This document shows, piece after piece, positions 9,013 through 18,100 of a DNA stretch of 46,936 nt. Made by a program: the position numbers and the translations under genes. The DNA is from Chitinophagaceae bacterium. Lineage in GTDB: Bacteria > Bacteroidota > Bacteroidia > Chitinophagales > Chitinophagaceae. The stretch spans positions 1 to 46,936 of the forward strand of contig JAIEMK010000006.1 of assembly GCA_019752295.1 (NCBI GenBank). The letters are read 5' to 3'. Within the stretch, counting starts at the first letter, position 1, and each line of letters begins with the position of its first letter. The notes beneath the pieces are model-generated. The model saw only the letters and a program-made list of their open reading frames with translations, had not been told where the DNA came from and did no database searches.

Positions 9013-9426
9013 ATGAAGAAAATAATACAGATGCAAAAAACACTGGCCTTAATTGTTTTGGTACTTGGTTGCACATTCAATGTTTTAATGGCACAACCTC
9101 CGGGAGGCGGACAACCAGCGATGGATCCGGCTCAAATGCTTAGTATGATGAAAGAGCGTGTGAAACCTAAGTTGATTGAAAAAACAAAATTGACTGACCT
9201 GCAGGCCGACAAAGTATTAGAAATTCGGGTGGCATCAATGGCACAAATGCGTGGTTTGCGCGACCTGAGTGAAGAAGAGCGTACTGCAAAAATGAAGAAA
9301 CTAAGAGAAGAAAATAATGAAAAGTATAAAACCATCCCGCTAACTGAAGATCAGATTAAAGCAGTAAATGATTTTTGGGATGAAATGCGAAAGAATCAAA
9401 TGCAACGCGGAGCTGGAAATAACTAG
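9013..9426 (+). CDS. Small periplasmic LTxxQ-motif (Spy/CpxP-like) protein
   Basis: This is a small exported protein with a hydrophobic leader ending VLMAQ, then a Pro/Gly-rich linker and a charged helical domain. Two LTxxQ-type motifs, LTDLQ and LTEDQ, flank a Met- and Lys/Glu-rich helical stretch, a pattern shared with Spy/CpxP periplasmic chaperone-like proteins. The start may be 9013 or the ATG at 9031 (MQKTLALIVLV). A cysteine in VLGC inside the leader looks vaguely like a lipobox, but signal peptidase I cleavage after MAQ seems better. It is a single gene between two terminators. The stress-chaperone role is inferred from the motif only. Confidence 0.75.
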   Translation: MKKIIQMQKTLALIVLVLGCTFNVLMAQPPGGGQPAMDPAQMLSMMKERVKPKLIEKTKLTDLQADKVLEIRVASMAQMRGLRDLSEEERTAKMKKLREENNEKYKTIPLTEDQIKAVNDFWDEMRKNQMQRGAGNN

Positions 9427-9427
9427 T

Positions 9428-9457
9428 AATAACTGTTCAAAAGTTATTGGCTTTTTG
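9428..9457 (+). terminator. Terminator of the LTxxQ-protein gene
   Basis: The stem AATAACT (9428-9434) pairs with AGTTATT (9442-9448) over a 7-nt loop, followed by GGCTTTTT. It lies immediately after the stop codon. A stronger bidirectional hairpin follows at 9477-9500. Confidence 0.55.
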
Positions 9458-9476
9458 TAACTCCCCCATGAAAACA

Positions 9477-9500
9477 AAAATGCCCCGAGAGGGGCGTTTT
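9477..9500. terminator. Bidirectional terminator between convergent genes
   Basis: GCCCC-GAGA-GGGGC (9482-9495) is flanked by A-rich sequence on the left and T-rich sequence on the right, so the stem extends to about ten pairs and has a U tract on both strands. It separates the LTxxQ-protein gene (plus) from accC (minus). Confidence 0.85.
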
Positions 9501-9520
9501 TATTTATGCGATATGGATAA

Positions 9521-9543
9521 AAATTTTGTTATGCTCATTTCAT
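9521..9543 (-). repeat. Dispersed repeat, copy C (left end only)
   Basis: On the minus strand this reads ATGAAATGAGCATAACAAAA followed by TTT, the left end of the dispersed repeat. The remainder is missing. The last two codons (ATG AAA) and the TGA stop of accC lie inside it. Confidence 0.75.
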
Positions 9544-10872
9544 TTTAAAGGACTCTAGAAACTTGGTAGTAAAATTACCTGCTCTGAAATCTTCGTTTTT
9601 CATAAGTTGCAAATGAAAAGGAATCGTAGTTTTTACACCTTCAATCACGTATTCGCTCAAAGCCCTGTACATCGTATCAATAGCTTCCTCACGTGTTTGT
9701 GCAACAGTGATGAGTTTTCCAATCATGGAATCGTAATATGGTGGAATTGTATAACCAGCATATACATGGCTATCCACACGAACACCATGGCCTCCCGGTG
9801 TATGTAAAGTAGTGATCTTGCCTGGTGATGGTCTGAAATCGTTATAGGGATCTTCGGCATTGATCCTGCACTCGATGGCATGCATTTGGGGTTCATAGTT
9901 TCTTCCAGAAATTTTTTCGCCCATTGCAATTTTGATCTGCTCTTTGATCAAATCGAAACTCACTACCTCTTCTGTTACACAATGCTCTACCTGAATACGC
10001 GTATTCATTTCCATGAAATAGAAATTGCGATGCTTGTCTACCAGGAACTCAATAGTACCAACACTTTCATAATTAATTGCCGCTGCAGCTTTGATTGCAG
10101 CCTCTCCCATTTTCAAGCGTAATTCGGGAGTCATAAACGGAGAAGGAGATTCCTCAACCAGTTTTTGGTGACGACGCTGAATAGAACAATCTCTTTCGCT
10201 TAAATGGCAAACATTTCCATACTGATCTCCCGCAACCTGAATCTCTATATGACGAGGCTCTTCAACAAATTTCTCCATGTAGATGCCGTCATTTTTGAAT
10301 GAAGCGGCGGCTTCAATTTTTGCAGTAGTATATGCTTTTTCAATTTCAGATTCATTCCAAACAACACGCATACCTTTTCCACCTCCGCCTGCAGTTGCTT
10401 TTAAAATAACTGGATAGCCAACTACTTTGGCAAGCGACTTTGCCTCATCAATACTTTCCAGCAAACCCTCTCCACCGGGTACCACCGGTACACCTGCTTT
10501 GATCATGGTTTCTTTTGCCGTAATCTTGTCTCCCATTCTATTGATCATTTCGGGAGTTGGTCCAATAAACTTAATTCCGTGATCGGCACAGATCTGAGAG
10601 AACTTGGCATTTTCTGCTAAAAAACCATAACCGGGGTGTACCGCATCGGCATTGGTTATTTCGGCAGCAGCCATGATATGAGGTATGTTTAAGTATGAAT
10701 CGGCACTTTGTGGCTTCCCGATACAAACTGCTTCATCTGCAAACTTAACGTGAAGACTATCTTTATCAGCGGTAGAATAAACTGCAACGGTTTTAATACC
10801 CATTTCTCTGCAAGTACGTATCACACGCAATGCAATCTCGCCTCTATTGGCAATCAATATTTTTTTAAACAT
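9535..10872 (-). CDS. accC: Acetyl-CoA carboxylase, biotin carboxylase subunit
   Basis: This ATP-grasp enzyme carboxylates biotin on AccB with bicarbonate, the first half reaction of malonyl-CoA synthesis. The 445 residues match bacterial AccC. ANRGEIA lies at 8-14, [10 protein letters not shown] near 79-88, the glycine-rich ATP loop AGGGGKGM at 161-168, and [16 protein letters not shown] carries the catalytic residues. The gene follows accB with a 23-bp gap, and the efp-accB-accC order is widely conserved. Its final residues M-K and the stop codon are encoded by the end of dispersed repeat copy C, so the native C-terminus may have been altered slightly. This should not affect function. Confidence 0.97.
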   Translation of the reverse strand: MFKKILIANRGEIALRVIRTCREMGIKTVAVYSTADKDSLHVKFADEAVCIGKPQSADSYLNIPHIMAAAEITNADAVHPGYGFLAENAKFSQICADHGIKFIGPTPEMINRMGDKITAKETMIKAGVPVVPGGEGLLESIDEAKSLAKVVGYPVILKATAGGGGKGMRVVWNESEIEKAYTTAKIEAAASFKNDGIYMEKFVEEPRHIEIQVAGDQYGNVCHLSERDCSIQRRHQKLVEESPSPFMTPELRLKMGEAAIKAAAAINYESVGTIEFLVDKHRNFYFMEMNTRIQVEHCVTEEVVSFDLIKEQIKIAMGEKISGRNYEPQMHAIECRINAEDPYNDFRPSPGKITTLHTPGGHGVRVDSHVYAGYTIPPYYDSMIGKLITVAQTREEAIDTMYRALSEYVIEGVKTTIPFHLQLMKNEDFRAGNFTTKFLESFKMK

Positions 10873-10895
10873 GGAATCAATTTGATGAGAAAAAA

Positions 10896-11369
10896 TTATG
10901 CCGGCTCAACCAGAAATAAAGGTTGATCGTATTCAACCGGACTAGCATCGTCGACCAGCACTTTAACAATGGTTCCACTGATTTCACTTTCAATTTCATT
11001 AAAAAGTTTCATTGCTTCGATGATACAAACAACTTTTCCCGGACTAACTTCCGTTCCTATTTCAGCAAAAATGGGTTTATCAGGAGAGGGACGACGGTAG
11101 AATGTACCAATCATCGGGCTTTTAATAGTTACTAAGTTATCAGCTTTAGCAGCAGGGGCAGGAGTTGCAGTGCTTGCCGCAGGGGCAGTTGCAGGAGCTA
11201 CAGGTGCCGGGGCCGTGGTAAACACTTGGTGTTGCGGGGCAGCAACAGTTATAGCAGGCTCTTCTTTTTGTTTGATGGTAACCTTACCATCTTTGTCCTC
11301 TATACTGATTTCACCAATATTACTTTTATTGACGATTTTAATTAATTCGTGTATTTGCTTTAAGTCCAT
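10896..11369 (-). CDS. accB: Biotin carboxyl carrier protein of acetyl-CoA carboxylase
   Basis: This protein carries the biotin that shuttles CO2 between AccC and the carboxyltransferase. Its 157 residues form a helical and charged N-terminus (1-40), a flexible Ala/Pro/Thr linker (about 45-75) and a C-terminal biotinyl domain beginning [16 protein letters not shown]. The biotinylated residue is K121 in EAMKLFNEI, where AMKL is close to the canonical AMKM. It lies between efp and accC on the same strand. A hairpin upstream (11511-11531) may partly separate it from efp. Confidence 0.96.
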   Translation of the reverse strand: MDLKQIHELIKIVNKSNIGEISIEDKDGKVTIKQKEEPAITVAAPQHQVFTTAPAPVAPATAPAASTATPAPAAKADNLVTIKSPMIGTFYRRPSPDKPIFAEIGTEVSPGKVVCIIEAMKLFNEIESEISGTIVKVLVDDASPVEYDQPLFLVEPA

Positions 11370-11504
11370 AAATGGCAGGTTTTTAGTAAAAAAGCAGTTA
11401 ATTTAGGTCAAATCGGGGGGCAAAATAGCCATTTTTTAACAAAAACGCCGATTTTCTTTCAAATGGGGACAATTAGATTTTCAAAAAAATCAATCCTTAT
11501 CTAA

Positions 11505-11531
11505 ACCAAAATGACAGCCCGAAGCTGCCAT
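11505..11531 (-). terminator. Hairpin after efp, probable terminator or attenuator
   Basis: Read on the minus strand, ATGGCAGC pairs with GCTGTCAT (plus positions 11524-11531 and 11511-11518), eight pairs with one wobble around a TTCGG loop. TTTGG follows. It lies 26 bp after the efp stop and ahead of accB, so it may limit readthrough into accB-accC. Confidence 0.55.
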
Positions 11532-11556
11532 TGGAAATAAAAATTTTGAAACCTAA

Positions 11557-12123
11557 TTATTCTTTTACGCGCTCCACGTATTCACCGGTTTTGGTATTCA
11601 CCCGGATCAATTCGCCATCTTCCACAAATAGAGGAACCATTACGGTAGCCCCCCCTTCAACGGTAGCTGCTTTTAAAGCCCTTGTTGCAGTGTCGCCTCT
11701 TAATCCAGGCTCACAATAGGTAATCTTCATTACAATTTTTTCGGGCAACTCGGCGCCAATAGGAAGCTCTGTTTCGGTATTGATGAACACGAATACTTCA
11801 GATCCGTCCTTTAAAAACTGGGGGGCATCAATCATTTCTTCGCCAAGGGCTATCTGTTCGAAGGTTTCATTATTCATCAGATTATAGCCACTTTCATCCT
11901 TATAAAGGTACTGGTAGGTTTTTTTTTCTACACGAACAGGATACACGGTTTCACCACTATTCCAGGTTTTTTCGATAGATCTTTTGTTATCTACCCCCTT
12001 TAGTTTAGCCCAAACTTTTGCTGCTGCACGGGCTGTTTTATTTTCTCCAAATTCCACAACTGAATACAAACTTCCGTCCAGTTTCAGGATCATTCCACGG
12101 CTGATGTCGGCTGTATTTGCCAT
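11557..12123 (-). CDS. efp: Translation elongation factor P with non-canonical tip loop
   Basis: EF-P binds stalled ribosomes and promotes bond formation at polyproline stretches. The 188 residues give the normal three-domain layout. The C-terminal domain is standard, with YCEPGLRGDTATRALKAATV followed by GGATVMVPLFVEDGE and GEYVERVKE. The tip loop of domain I is unusual. Where most EF-Ps, including Bacteroides, have KPGKG, this protein has NKTARAAAK (28-36), so Arg32 replaces the tip lysine and the Pro-Gly pair is absent. That arrangement resembles the Pseudomonas/Neisseria-type loop NKSGRNAA, whose Arg32 is rhamnosylated by EarP. It is the first gene of the efp-accB-accC cluster, which argues that it is the housekeeping copy. 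Whether Arg32 is modified cannot be told from this window. Confidence 0.95.
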   Translation of the reverse strand: MANTADISRGMILKLDGSLYSVVEFGENKTARAAAKVWAKLKGVDNKRSIEKTWNSGETVYPVRVEKKTYQYLYKDESGYNLMNNETFEQIALGEEMIDAPQFLKDGSEVFVFINTETELPIGAELPEKIVMKITYCEPGLRGDTATRALKAATVEGGATVMVPLFVEDGELIRVNTKTGEYVERVKE

Positions 12124-12155
12124 AATTATAAATTTTTAAACTAATTAAACAGGCG

Positions 12156-12163
12156 CAAAAGTA
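12156..12163 (-). promoter_or_regulatory. Candidate -7 box of efp
   Basis: On the minus strand TACTTTTG matches TAnnTTTG exactly, 32 nt before the efp ATG. No TTTG lies at the optimal -33 distance. Confidence 0.45.
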
Positions 12164-12387
12164 GGGATTGACAAGCAAATTGTCGAATGCTTCTTGGCAG
12201 CCTGACCGAAGAATTTGATTTTTTCTCTATTTTTTTTCAGGAAACCCCGTTTTAAAGCCTTCCTCATTTAAACTTATTAAAAAAAAATCCGGGAGAAGCT
12301 GCATAAAATAATATCACCGTATCTGAATTAATAGTGAAGCAAGTTTTATAAAATAAGTTTTAACTGAAGTTGTTATCCCCCGAAAAG
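12164..12387. other. Intergenic region between efp and the PKD-protein gene
   Basis: This AT-rich spacer lies between divergent genes. It contains T-rich and A-rich runs near 12220-12240 and 12278-12290, but no ORF or clear hairpin that I can support. The dispersed repeat and its half-copy begin right after it. Confidence 0.45.
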
Positions 12388-12434
12388 TTGTTAGCGAATC
12401 CCGAGCACTCGAGACCAAAATCAATAAAAGAAAC
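12388..12434 (+). repeat. Half-copy of the dispersed repeat in tandem with copy D
   Basis: The second half of the repeat (TTGTTAGCGAAT, then ACCAAAATCAATAAAAGAAAC) occurs here directly before copy D. The centre is changed from TACATGTA to CCCGAGCACTCGAG, and both centres are locally palindromic. A 27-bp perfect direct repeat (12414-12440 and 12496-12522) results, with an 82-bp period. Confidence 0.75.
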
Positions 12435-12516
12435 ATGAAATGAGCATAACAAAAGTTTATCACCAACAGAAATGTTTGTTAGCGAATTACATGTAACCAA
12501 AATCAATAAAAGAAAC
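12435..12516 (+). repeat. Dispersed intergenic repeat, copy D (full length)
   Basis: This is a full-length plus-strand copy. It starts with ATGAAATGAGCATAACAAAA, passes through CACCAACAGAAATGTTTGTT, and ends with ACCAAAATCAATAAAAGAAAC just before the ATG of the PKD protein at 12517. The internal ATG at 12472 reads MFVSELHV in frame with the downstream gene. Confidence 0.85.
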
Positions 12517-13992
12517 ATGAAAACACATTTACGCATTTTATGCTTATTCATTTTTTTATCTTTTCAAACTGGCTTATTCGCACATACGGTTGTCGTAAAA
12601 GGAACCGTTAAGGACAGCAGTAATTTTTCGCTGGCAAATGTTGCGGTAAAGATTTATAGCACCGATAGTAGTTTTAACGGTTGCCTGATTGCGCATACCG
12701 TTTATACGAATCCAAACGGTTACTATATAGATACACTACAATGTAATGGCGATATTAGAAAACTCATGATCGTTGTTATAAATTGCGATGGCCAAAGAAT
12801 CATACACGATCCTGCTGTTACTAGCACTGGTATTGTGGAAAGTAATTTTGTAATTTGCGCGAACCCTAATACTGTTATTCGTCCAAACTGTAAAGCAGTT
12901 TTTACATTCCATATAATTGATTCTTCTGTTCAATTTAATAGTAAGGAATCTTATGCCACTTACTTCCCCGGAACCGTAACAGATAGTATTATTAGCCGCA
13001 CTTGGTATTTTGGCGACAGCTCAGCGCCACTTACTGGAAACAGAATTGATCCGATTCATATTTATAAAAAAACAGGAATTTATAATGTTGTATTGGTCAT
13101 TAAAACAAAGAGTGGTTGTGAAAGCAAATACACTGCAACAGTAACTATCAAAACTGTTGTGCCGTCAACAACCTGCAAAGCATTTTTTAATTTTACTGTT
13201 CGGGATGGCGTTGTGAAGTTTAATAGCAATGATGCAAAAGCTGCAGGAACAACCGATAGTATTATTAGCAGGTATTGGGTATTTGGTGAAACAAGTAATA
13301 CAATCAATACCGTGTTGCAGGGAAATATTGTTGACCCTACACATGGCTATGCAAGACCCGGAAAATATTATGCAACACTCTATATTAAAACCAGATCAGG
13401 ATGCGAAAGCAGGTACACCGATACTATCATTATTTCAAAAGTGAATTGCAATGCAACAGCAGCATTTACTACCGAACGCATCAGTCCGAAAAAAATAGCA
13501 TTCAATAGTGAATTCAGTAAGATAGAAACAGGCGACAGTATCATACAGAGAAATTGGAAATTTGGTGACAACAGCTTCCTCAGCGGAAATAAAATCAATC
13601 CGGTAAAAGAATATCCATCCCTTGGTATTTATACAGCATGTCTGCAAATAAAAACATTGTATGGTTGTATTGCAGAAACCTGCAAACAGGTAATTGTTCA
13701 GGATAGTTTAAACAATCCGAATATTCCGAACGATTTTATAAAGATTATGGCCATCAATCCTAATCCGGTTATAACCCATATGAGGGCAACCATTTATAGC
13801 AGTTCCAATAATCTGGAAACGGAGATAGCGATCTATGATATTTACGGCATTTTTAAAAGCAGCATCAAAAAGATACTGGCAAAGGGTAATAATATTATTG
13901 AGATAGAGACCGTAAGCTTATATCATGGTCCATATTTCCTTCGGGTACTATCAAAAAACGGCAAAGACAGTAAAATTTTCTATAAGCTCTAA
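12517..13992 (+). CDS. Secreted PKD-repeat protein with T9SS C-terminal sorting domain
   Basis: This is an exported multidomain surface or secreted protein of 491 residues. The signal peptide (MKTHLRILCLFIFLSFQTGLFAHT) is followed by a carboxypeptidase-regulatory-like beta domain (VKGTVKDSSNFSLANVAVKI). Three PKD-like domains come next, each with a W-x-FGD/FGE turn and a closing Y-x-(A/V)-x-L-x-IKT-x-x-GC. The last roughly 75 residues (INPNPV to IFYKL) look like a type A sorting domain for the type IX secretion system. Cysteines at the end of each PKD unit may pair. The ATG at 12517 is preferred over 12472, which lies in the repeat. No enzymatic domain is visible, so a binding or structural role is likely. 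Confidence 0.85.
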   Translation: MKTHLRILCLFIFLSFQTGLFAHTVVVKGTVKDSSNFSLANVAVKIYSTDSSFNGCLIAHTVYTNPNGYYIDTLQCNGDIRKLMIVVINCDGQRIIHDPAVTSTGIVESNFVICANPNTVIRPNCKAVFTFHIIDSSVQFNSKESYATYFPGTVTDSIISRTWYFGDSSAPLTGNRIDPIHIYKKTGIYNVVLVIKTKSGCESKYTATVTIKTVVPSTTCKAFFNFTVRDGVVKFNSNDAKAAGTTDSIISRYWVFGETSNTINTVLQGNIVDPTHGYARPGKYYATLYIKTRSGCESRYTDTIIISKVNCNATAAFTTERISPKKIAFNSEFSKIETGDSIIQRNWKFGDNSFLSGNKINPVKEYPSLGIYTACLQIKTLYGCIAETCKQVIVQDSLNNPNIPNDFIKIMAINPNPVITHMRATIYSSSNNLETEIAIYDIYGIFKSSIKKILAKGNNIIEIETVSLYHGPYFLRVLSKNGKDSKIFYKL

Positions 13993-14011
13993 ATGAAAAA
14001 AATAAAATAAT

Positions 14012-14031
14012 AGATTTTAACACCAAAATCT
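14012..14031 (+). terminator. Weak hairpin after the PKD-protein gene
   Basis: AGATTTT (14012-14018) pairs with AAAATCT (14025-14031) over a 6-nt loop, 20 bp after the stop. It is all A/T-rich and lacks a good T tract, so termination is uncertain. Confidence 0.35.
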
Positions 14032-14045
14032 AGGCGCTTTTAGCA

Positions 14046-14053
14046 TATTTTTG
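14046..14053 (+). promoter_or_regulatory. Candidate -7 box of sucD
   Basis: TATTTTTG matches the TAnnTTTG consensus exactly and lies 20 nt before the sucD ATG. No good -33 element is apparent. Confidence 0.5.
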
Positions 14054-14073
14054 CCGCAAATTTTTAGATATCC

Positions 14074-14955
14074 ATGGCAGTTTTAGTAAATAAACAGTCT
14101 AAAATCATCGTTCAGGGTTTTACCGGCACAGAAGGTACATTCCATGCAACTCAGATGATCGAATACGGTACCAATGTAGTAGGTGGAGTAACCCCGGGGA
14201 AAGGTGGCAGCAGCCATTTAGATAAACCCGTATTCAATACCGTTGCGGATGCGGTAAAAGCTACCGGAGCTAATGTGAGTATCATTTTCGTGCCCCCTGC
14301 ATTTGCAGCCGATGCGATTAAAGAAAGCGCTGAAGCGGGTATTGCTTTGGTGGTTTGTATCACAGAAGGTATTCCTGTACAGGATATGGTAGCTGTAAAA
14401 AATTATTTGCAGACCACTAAAACCCGCTTGATCGGACCAAACTGTCCGGGTGTAATTACTGCTGATGAAGCAAAAGTGGGTATCATGCCTGGCTTTATTT
14501 TCAAAGCCGGAAGAATTGGTATCGTTTCAAAAAGCGGAACCCTTACTTATGAAGCTGCCGATCAGGTAGTAAAAGCGGGCTTGGGAATCAGTACTGCAAT
14601 TGGCATTGGTGGAGATCCGATCATCGGAACACCTACCAAAGAAGCGGTTGAATTATTAATGAATGATCCTGAAACCGATGGTATCATTATGATTGGTGAG
14701 ATTGGTGGTAGCATGGAGGCCGACGCTGCCCGCTGGATCAAAGACAATAAAACAAAACCTGTAGTAGGATTTATCGCCGGTCAAACTGCTCCTCCGGGTC
14801 GCAGAATGGGTCATGCCGGCGCCATTATTGGTGGTGCAGATGATACTGCCGCTGCTAAGATGAAGATTATGGCAGAATGCGGTATTGAAGTAGTGGCCAG
14901 CCCTGCAGATATCGGTATCACCATGGCAAACGCTATTGCGGCCCTGAAAAAATAA
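14074..14955 (+). CDS. sucD: Succinate-CoA ligase, ADP-forming, alpha subunit
   Basis: This is the alpha subunit of succinyl-CoA synthetase (TCA cycle), which binds CoA and carries the phosphohistidine. The 293 residues match the family. The CoA-binding N-terminus has [17 protein letters not shown] lies at 121-126, and the active histidine is H247 in [12 protein letters not shown]. The beta subunit gene sucC is not adjacent, which is common in Bacteroidota. It is a single-gene unit with its own -7 box and a strong terminator. Confidence 0.97.
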   Translation: MAVLVNKQSKIIVQGFTGTEGTFHATQMIEYGTNVVGGVTPGKGGSSHLDKPVFNTVADAVKATGANVSIIFVPPAFAADAIKESAEAGIALVVCITEGIPVQDMVAVKNYLQTTKTRLIGPNCPGVITADEAKVGIMPGFIFKAGRIGIVSKSGTLTYEAADQVVKAGLGISTAIGIGGDPIIGTPTKEAVELLMNDPETDGIIMIGEIGGSMEADAARWIKDNKTKPVVGFIAGQTAPPGRRMGHAGAIIGGADDTAAAKMKIMAECGIEVVASPADIGITMANAIAALKK

Positions 14956-14976
14956 ATAAAAGAATAACAATATTCG

Positions 14977-15010
14977 ATCCCGGTCAGACTGCTGACCGGG
15001 ATTTTTGTTT
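14977..15010 (+). terminator. Strong intrinsic terminator of sucD
   Basis: ATCCCGGTCAG (14977-14987) pairs perfectly with CTGACCGGGAT (14992-15002) over a 4-nt loop, followed by TTTTGTTTTT. Confidence 0.95.
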
Positions 15011-15101
15011 TTAAGAATAACATGGAAAAGTTTGTTAACAGGTAAATTCGTTTATGCATTGATCCCGAACTTGCATCTAATGACAAATAAATATTGCTGA
15101 T

Positions 15102-18100
15102 ATGAATATTAAAAGATGGGCATTCGCATGGATTCTTATACTGGCAGGGAATTTTTTAATGGCACAACAGAATGACAGCACTTTTTCCAAACAATGGCTA
15201 ACAATTGATAGCTTGATTGGCATTAGCAATCTGCCTAAGTCGGCCCTGATTCAGGTAAAGGCACTGTACCAAATAGCCGAAGAAAAATCGGATAAACTAC
15301 AACAAATTAAGGCGCTTTTATATCGGCTGGCGCTTGAAAAAAATATTTCTGAATCTGATATCAACACTAGTATTACTTCTTTAAAAAATGAATTAAATAA
15401 AACAACTGAAGCAGGCTGCAGAGCGATCCTGCAGGTGCTGATTGCCAAACAATATCAAGAATATTTCAATCTCCATCGCTGGCAATTATATAATCGCTCC
15501 AAAACAAATTCGATCAAAAAAGAAGATATCCTCAACTGGTCGGCTGAAGATTTTTTAAATGCGATTACGGAAACTTATTCGGCATCACTGAACGAAAAAG
15601 AGCAACTAAAAAAAATAAGTATCTCCCACTATGAAGAAATACTTGTAAAAGGTAATTCAGAAAGTTTGCGACCTACCCTATATGATATTATTGCACAGGA
15701 TGCACTTGAATATTTTGAAAGTGAAGAAGGCAGAAGTAGCAGACCTGTCAACAATTATAGTATACAACAACCCGAAGCGCTAGGTACTTGGGTAGAGTTT
15801 TTAAATGTAACGCTAACAAGTAATGATACTAATGCACTTGCATTCAGAGCAATTCTATTGTTTCAGGAGCTGATTCGCTTTCATGAAAAAGATACCACTA
15901 AAGACGCGCTGATTCATATAGATATCGATCGAATTAATTGGGTTTATAAGAACGCTTATTTATTAGAAAATAAAAAACAACTGAAAATTCGAGCACTAAG
16001 TACTCTGGCAAATCAATTTGAAAGCTCCAGTGCCTCAGCACATGCCTTGGCACAACTAGCACTCGATAAAGTAGAGTCGGCTGAAACATACCAACCATAT
16101 GTCGACACAACAAACCGCTGGGATTATGTGGATGCAAAAAAACTGATTGAACAAGTGGAGCAAAAATTTCCGAAAAATAATCCGGTAAAATCCGAATTGA
16201 AAAATTTGCGGCATACAATTCTCAGAAAGAATTTAAGCACCGAATCTGAGCTAGTGAATATCCCCGATAAACCTTTCAGAGCCTTGGTGCATTATCGAAA
16301 TGTAGATACTGTATTTATTAGAATACTTGCATTGCCGATGGAAGTAACGAATAATAATGTTCGTGATAATGTTACAACCATTCATCAACTTTGCAATACA
16401 AAACCCATTTTTGAAAAACAGCAATGGTTACCTGCAACAGAAGATTTTCAAGAACATAGTGCAGAAATAAAGTTAGATGCATTACCCCATGGCGAGTATG
16501 TTTTGTTTACTTCTTCGGGTAAAAATTTTAATAAGGACTCCGATATTTTAAATTATCAATCCTTCCAGGTTTCGAATATTAGTTTTATTCAGAACAAAAC
16601 AGATTTTTTTGTTCTGAACAGAGAAACCGGTAAACCCATAGCAAAAGCAATCGTCAACATTTATAGCAGACTCTCTTACTCAAATAATACCGATTGGAAT
16701 AATGCCGGAAAATTACAGACAGATGAAAATGGTTATTTCAAATTCACAGGATACAATTACAATAAATCACTTCGTTTTACGATCAATAACAAAAAAGATC
16801 AACTCCGCATTCTCGGTCCCACTTGGATTGAAGCTGAATTAAATTCAAATGATGAAAGCAATGTTCAGGCCTTTGAACGTCAAAACAGAAGGGCTTTCTT
16901 TTTTACAGACAGGTCAATCTATCGGACCGGGCAAACTGTTTATTTTAAATCGATCCTAACTACTTTGGATCGTGCAACTAAAATGAGTAAACTGATTACC
17001 CAAGCAAAGTCTACCGTTTATTTGAGAGATGCCAATTACAGCATTATTGATTCACTGAGTTTTGTTAGCAATGAATATGGTTCCTTTCATGGAAAATTTA
17101 TTTTACCGGAAAAAATATTGACCGGAAATTTTTCACTCTCCTTGAGGGGCATTGAAATAGGTACCGCAGAATTCTCGGTAGAAGCTTATAAGCGTCCAAC
17201 CTATTCAACCCAATTCGAAAAAATTAATCAAGCTTATCGCCTCAATGATTCCATTCGGGTAACAGGCATTGCAAAAGCATTTGCAGGAAACCTGATAACA
17301 GGCGCTAAAGTATCCTATCACATTATCAGAAACACTAGGCCTTTCTACTATTATTCAGGATATAGGTCGTATCGCAATAGTGCAGCCCAAGAAATTGCGC
17401 ATGGAATTTTGCAAACAGATGCGAATGGACAATTTACAATCTCCTTCAAAGCTTTACCTGATCCAACGGAGGATTCTGCCTCAAATCCGATTTTTGATTT
17501 TACTATTGAAGCCACTGTTACCGATCCATCAGGAGAAACCAGAACTGCAAAAAAGCAGATTAGTTGCGGCTATCAATCATTACTGTTGCAAATAAACCAT
17601 CCTGAACTGCTGAATGCAAGTAAAGAAGAAAGAGTTAACGTTCTTGCAAAAAATTTAAATGAGGAAATTCAACCAGTACAGGTAAATATAAAAATCATAG
17701 AACTAAGAGGGCCAAACAGGCTAATCAAAGAACGCTTTTGGAAACGGCCCGACCAGTTTGTAATAAGTCAGGAAGCATTTCTAAAAGATTTTCCCTATGA
17801 TTTGTACAACAACGAAAACGAAGCAAGCACATTCCCTATTATTAGAACAGCTTTGGAAACAACGATTGATACCAGAAACAAAAAAGAATGGACGATTGAA
17901 AAAGGAAAATTAAAGTCGGGTTATTATCAGATCACTGCCAGTGCAAAAGACAGTATGGGTAATTTGGTAGAATACAAAAACTATCTTCAAGTATTTGATC
18001 CAATGGAAGGGTCAATAGCTAGCGGACAAATGCATTTATTTTATACCAATCCACAAGCAATGGAGCCGGGAGAAACCGATACCATTTTCGCAGGTTCGAT

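Noticed and set aside
12486..12495. TTACATGTAA palindrome as a transcription-factor operator
   Set aside because: It is perfect only in copy D. Copies A, B and F change it, so a conserved operator is not supported.
12472..12516. N-terminal extension of the PKD protein
   Set aside because: As for the GIN protein, it lies in the repeat and would bury the signal peptide. It is noted only as possible leader-peptide coding.
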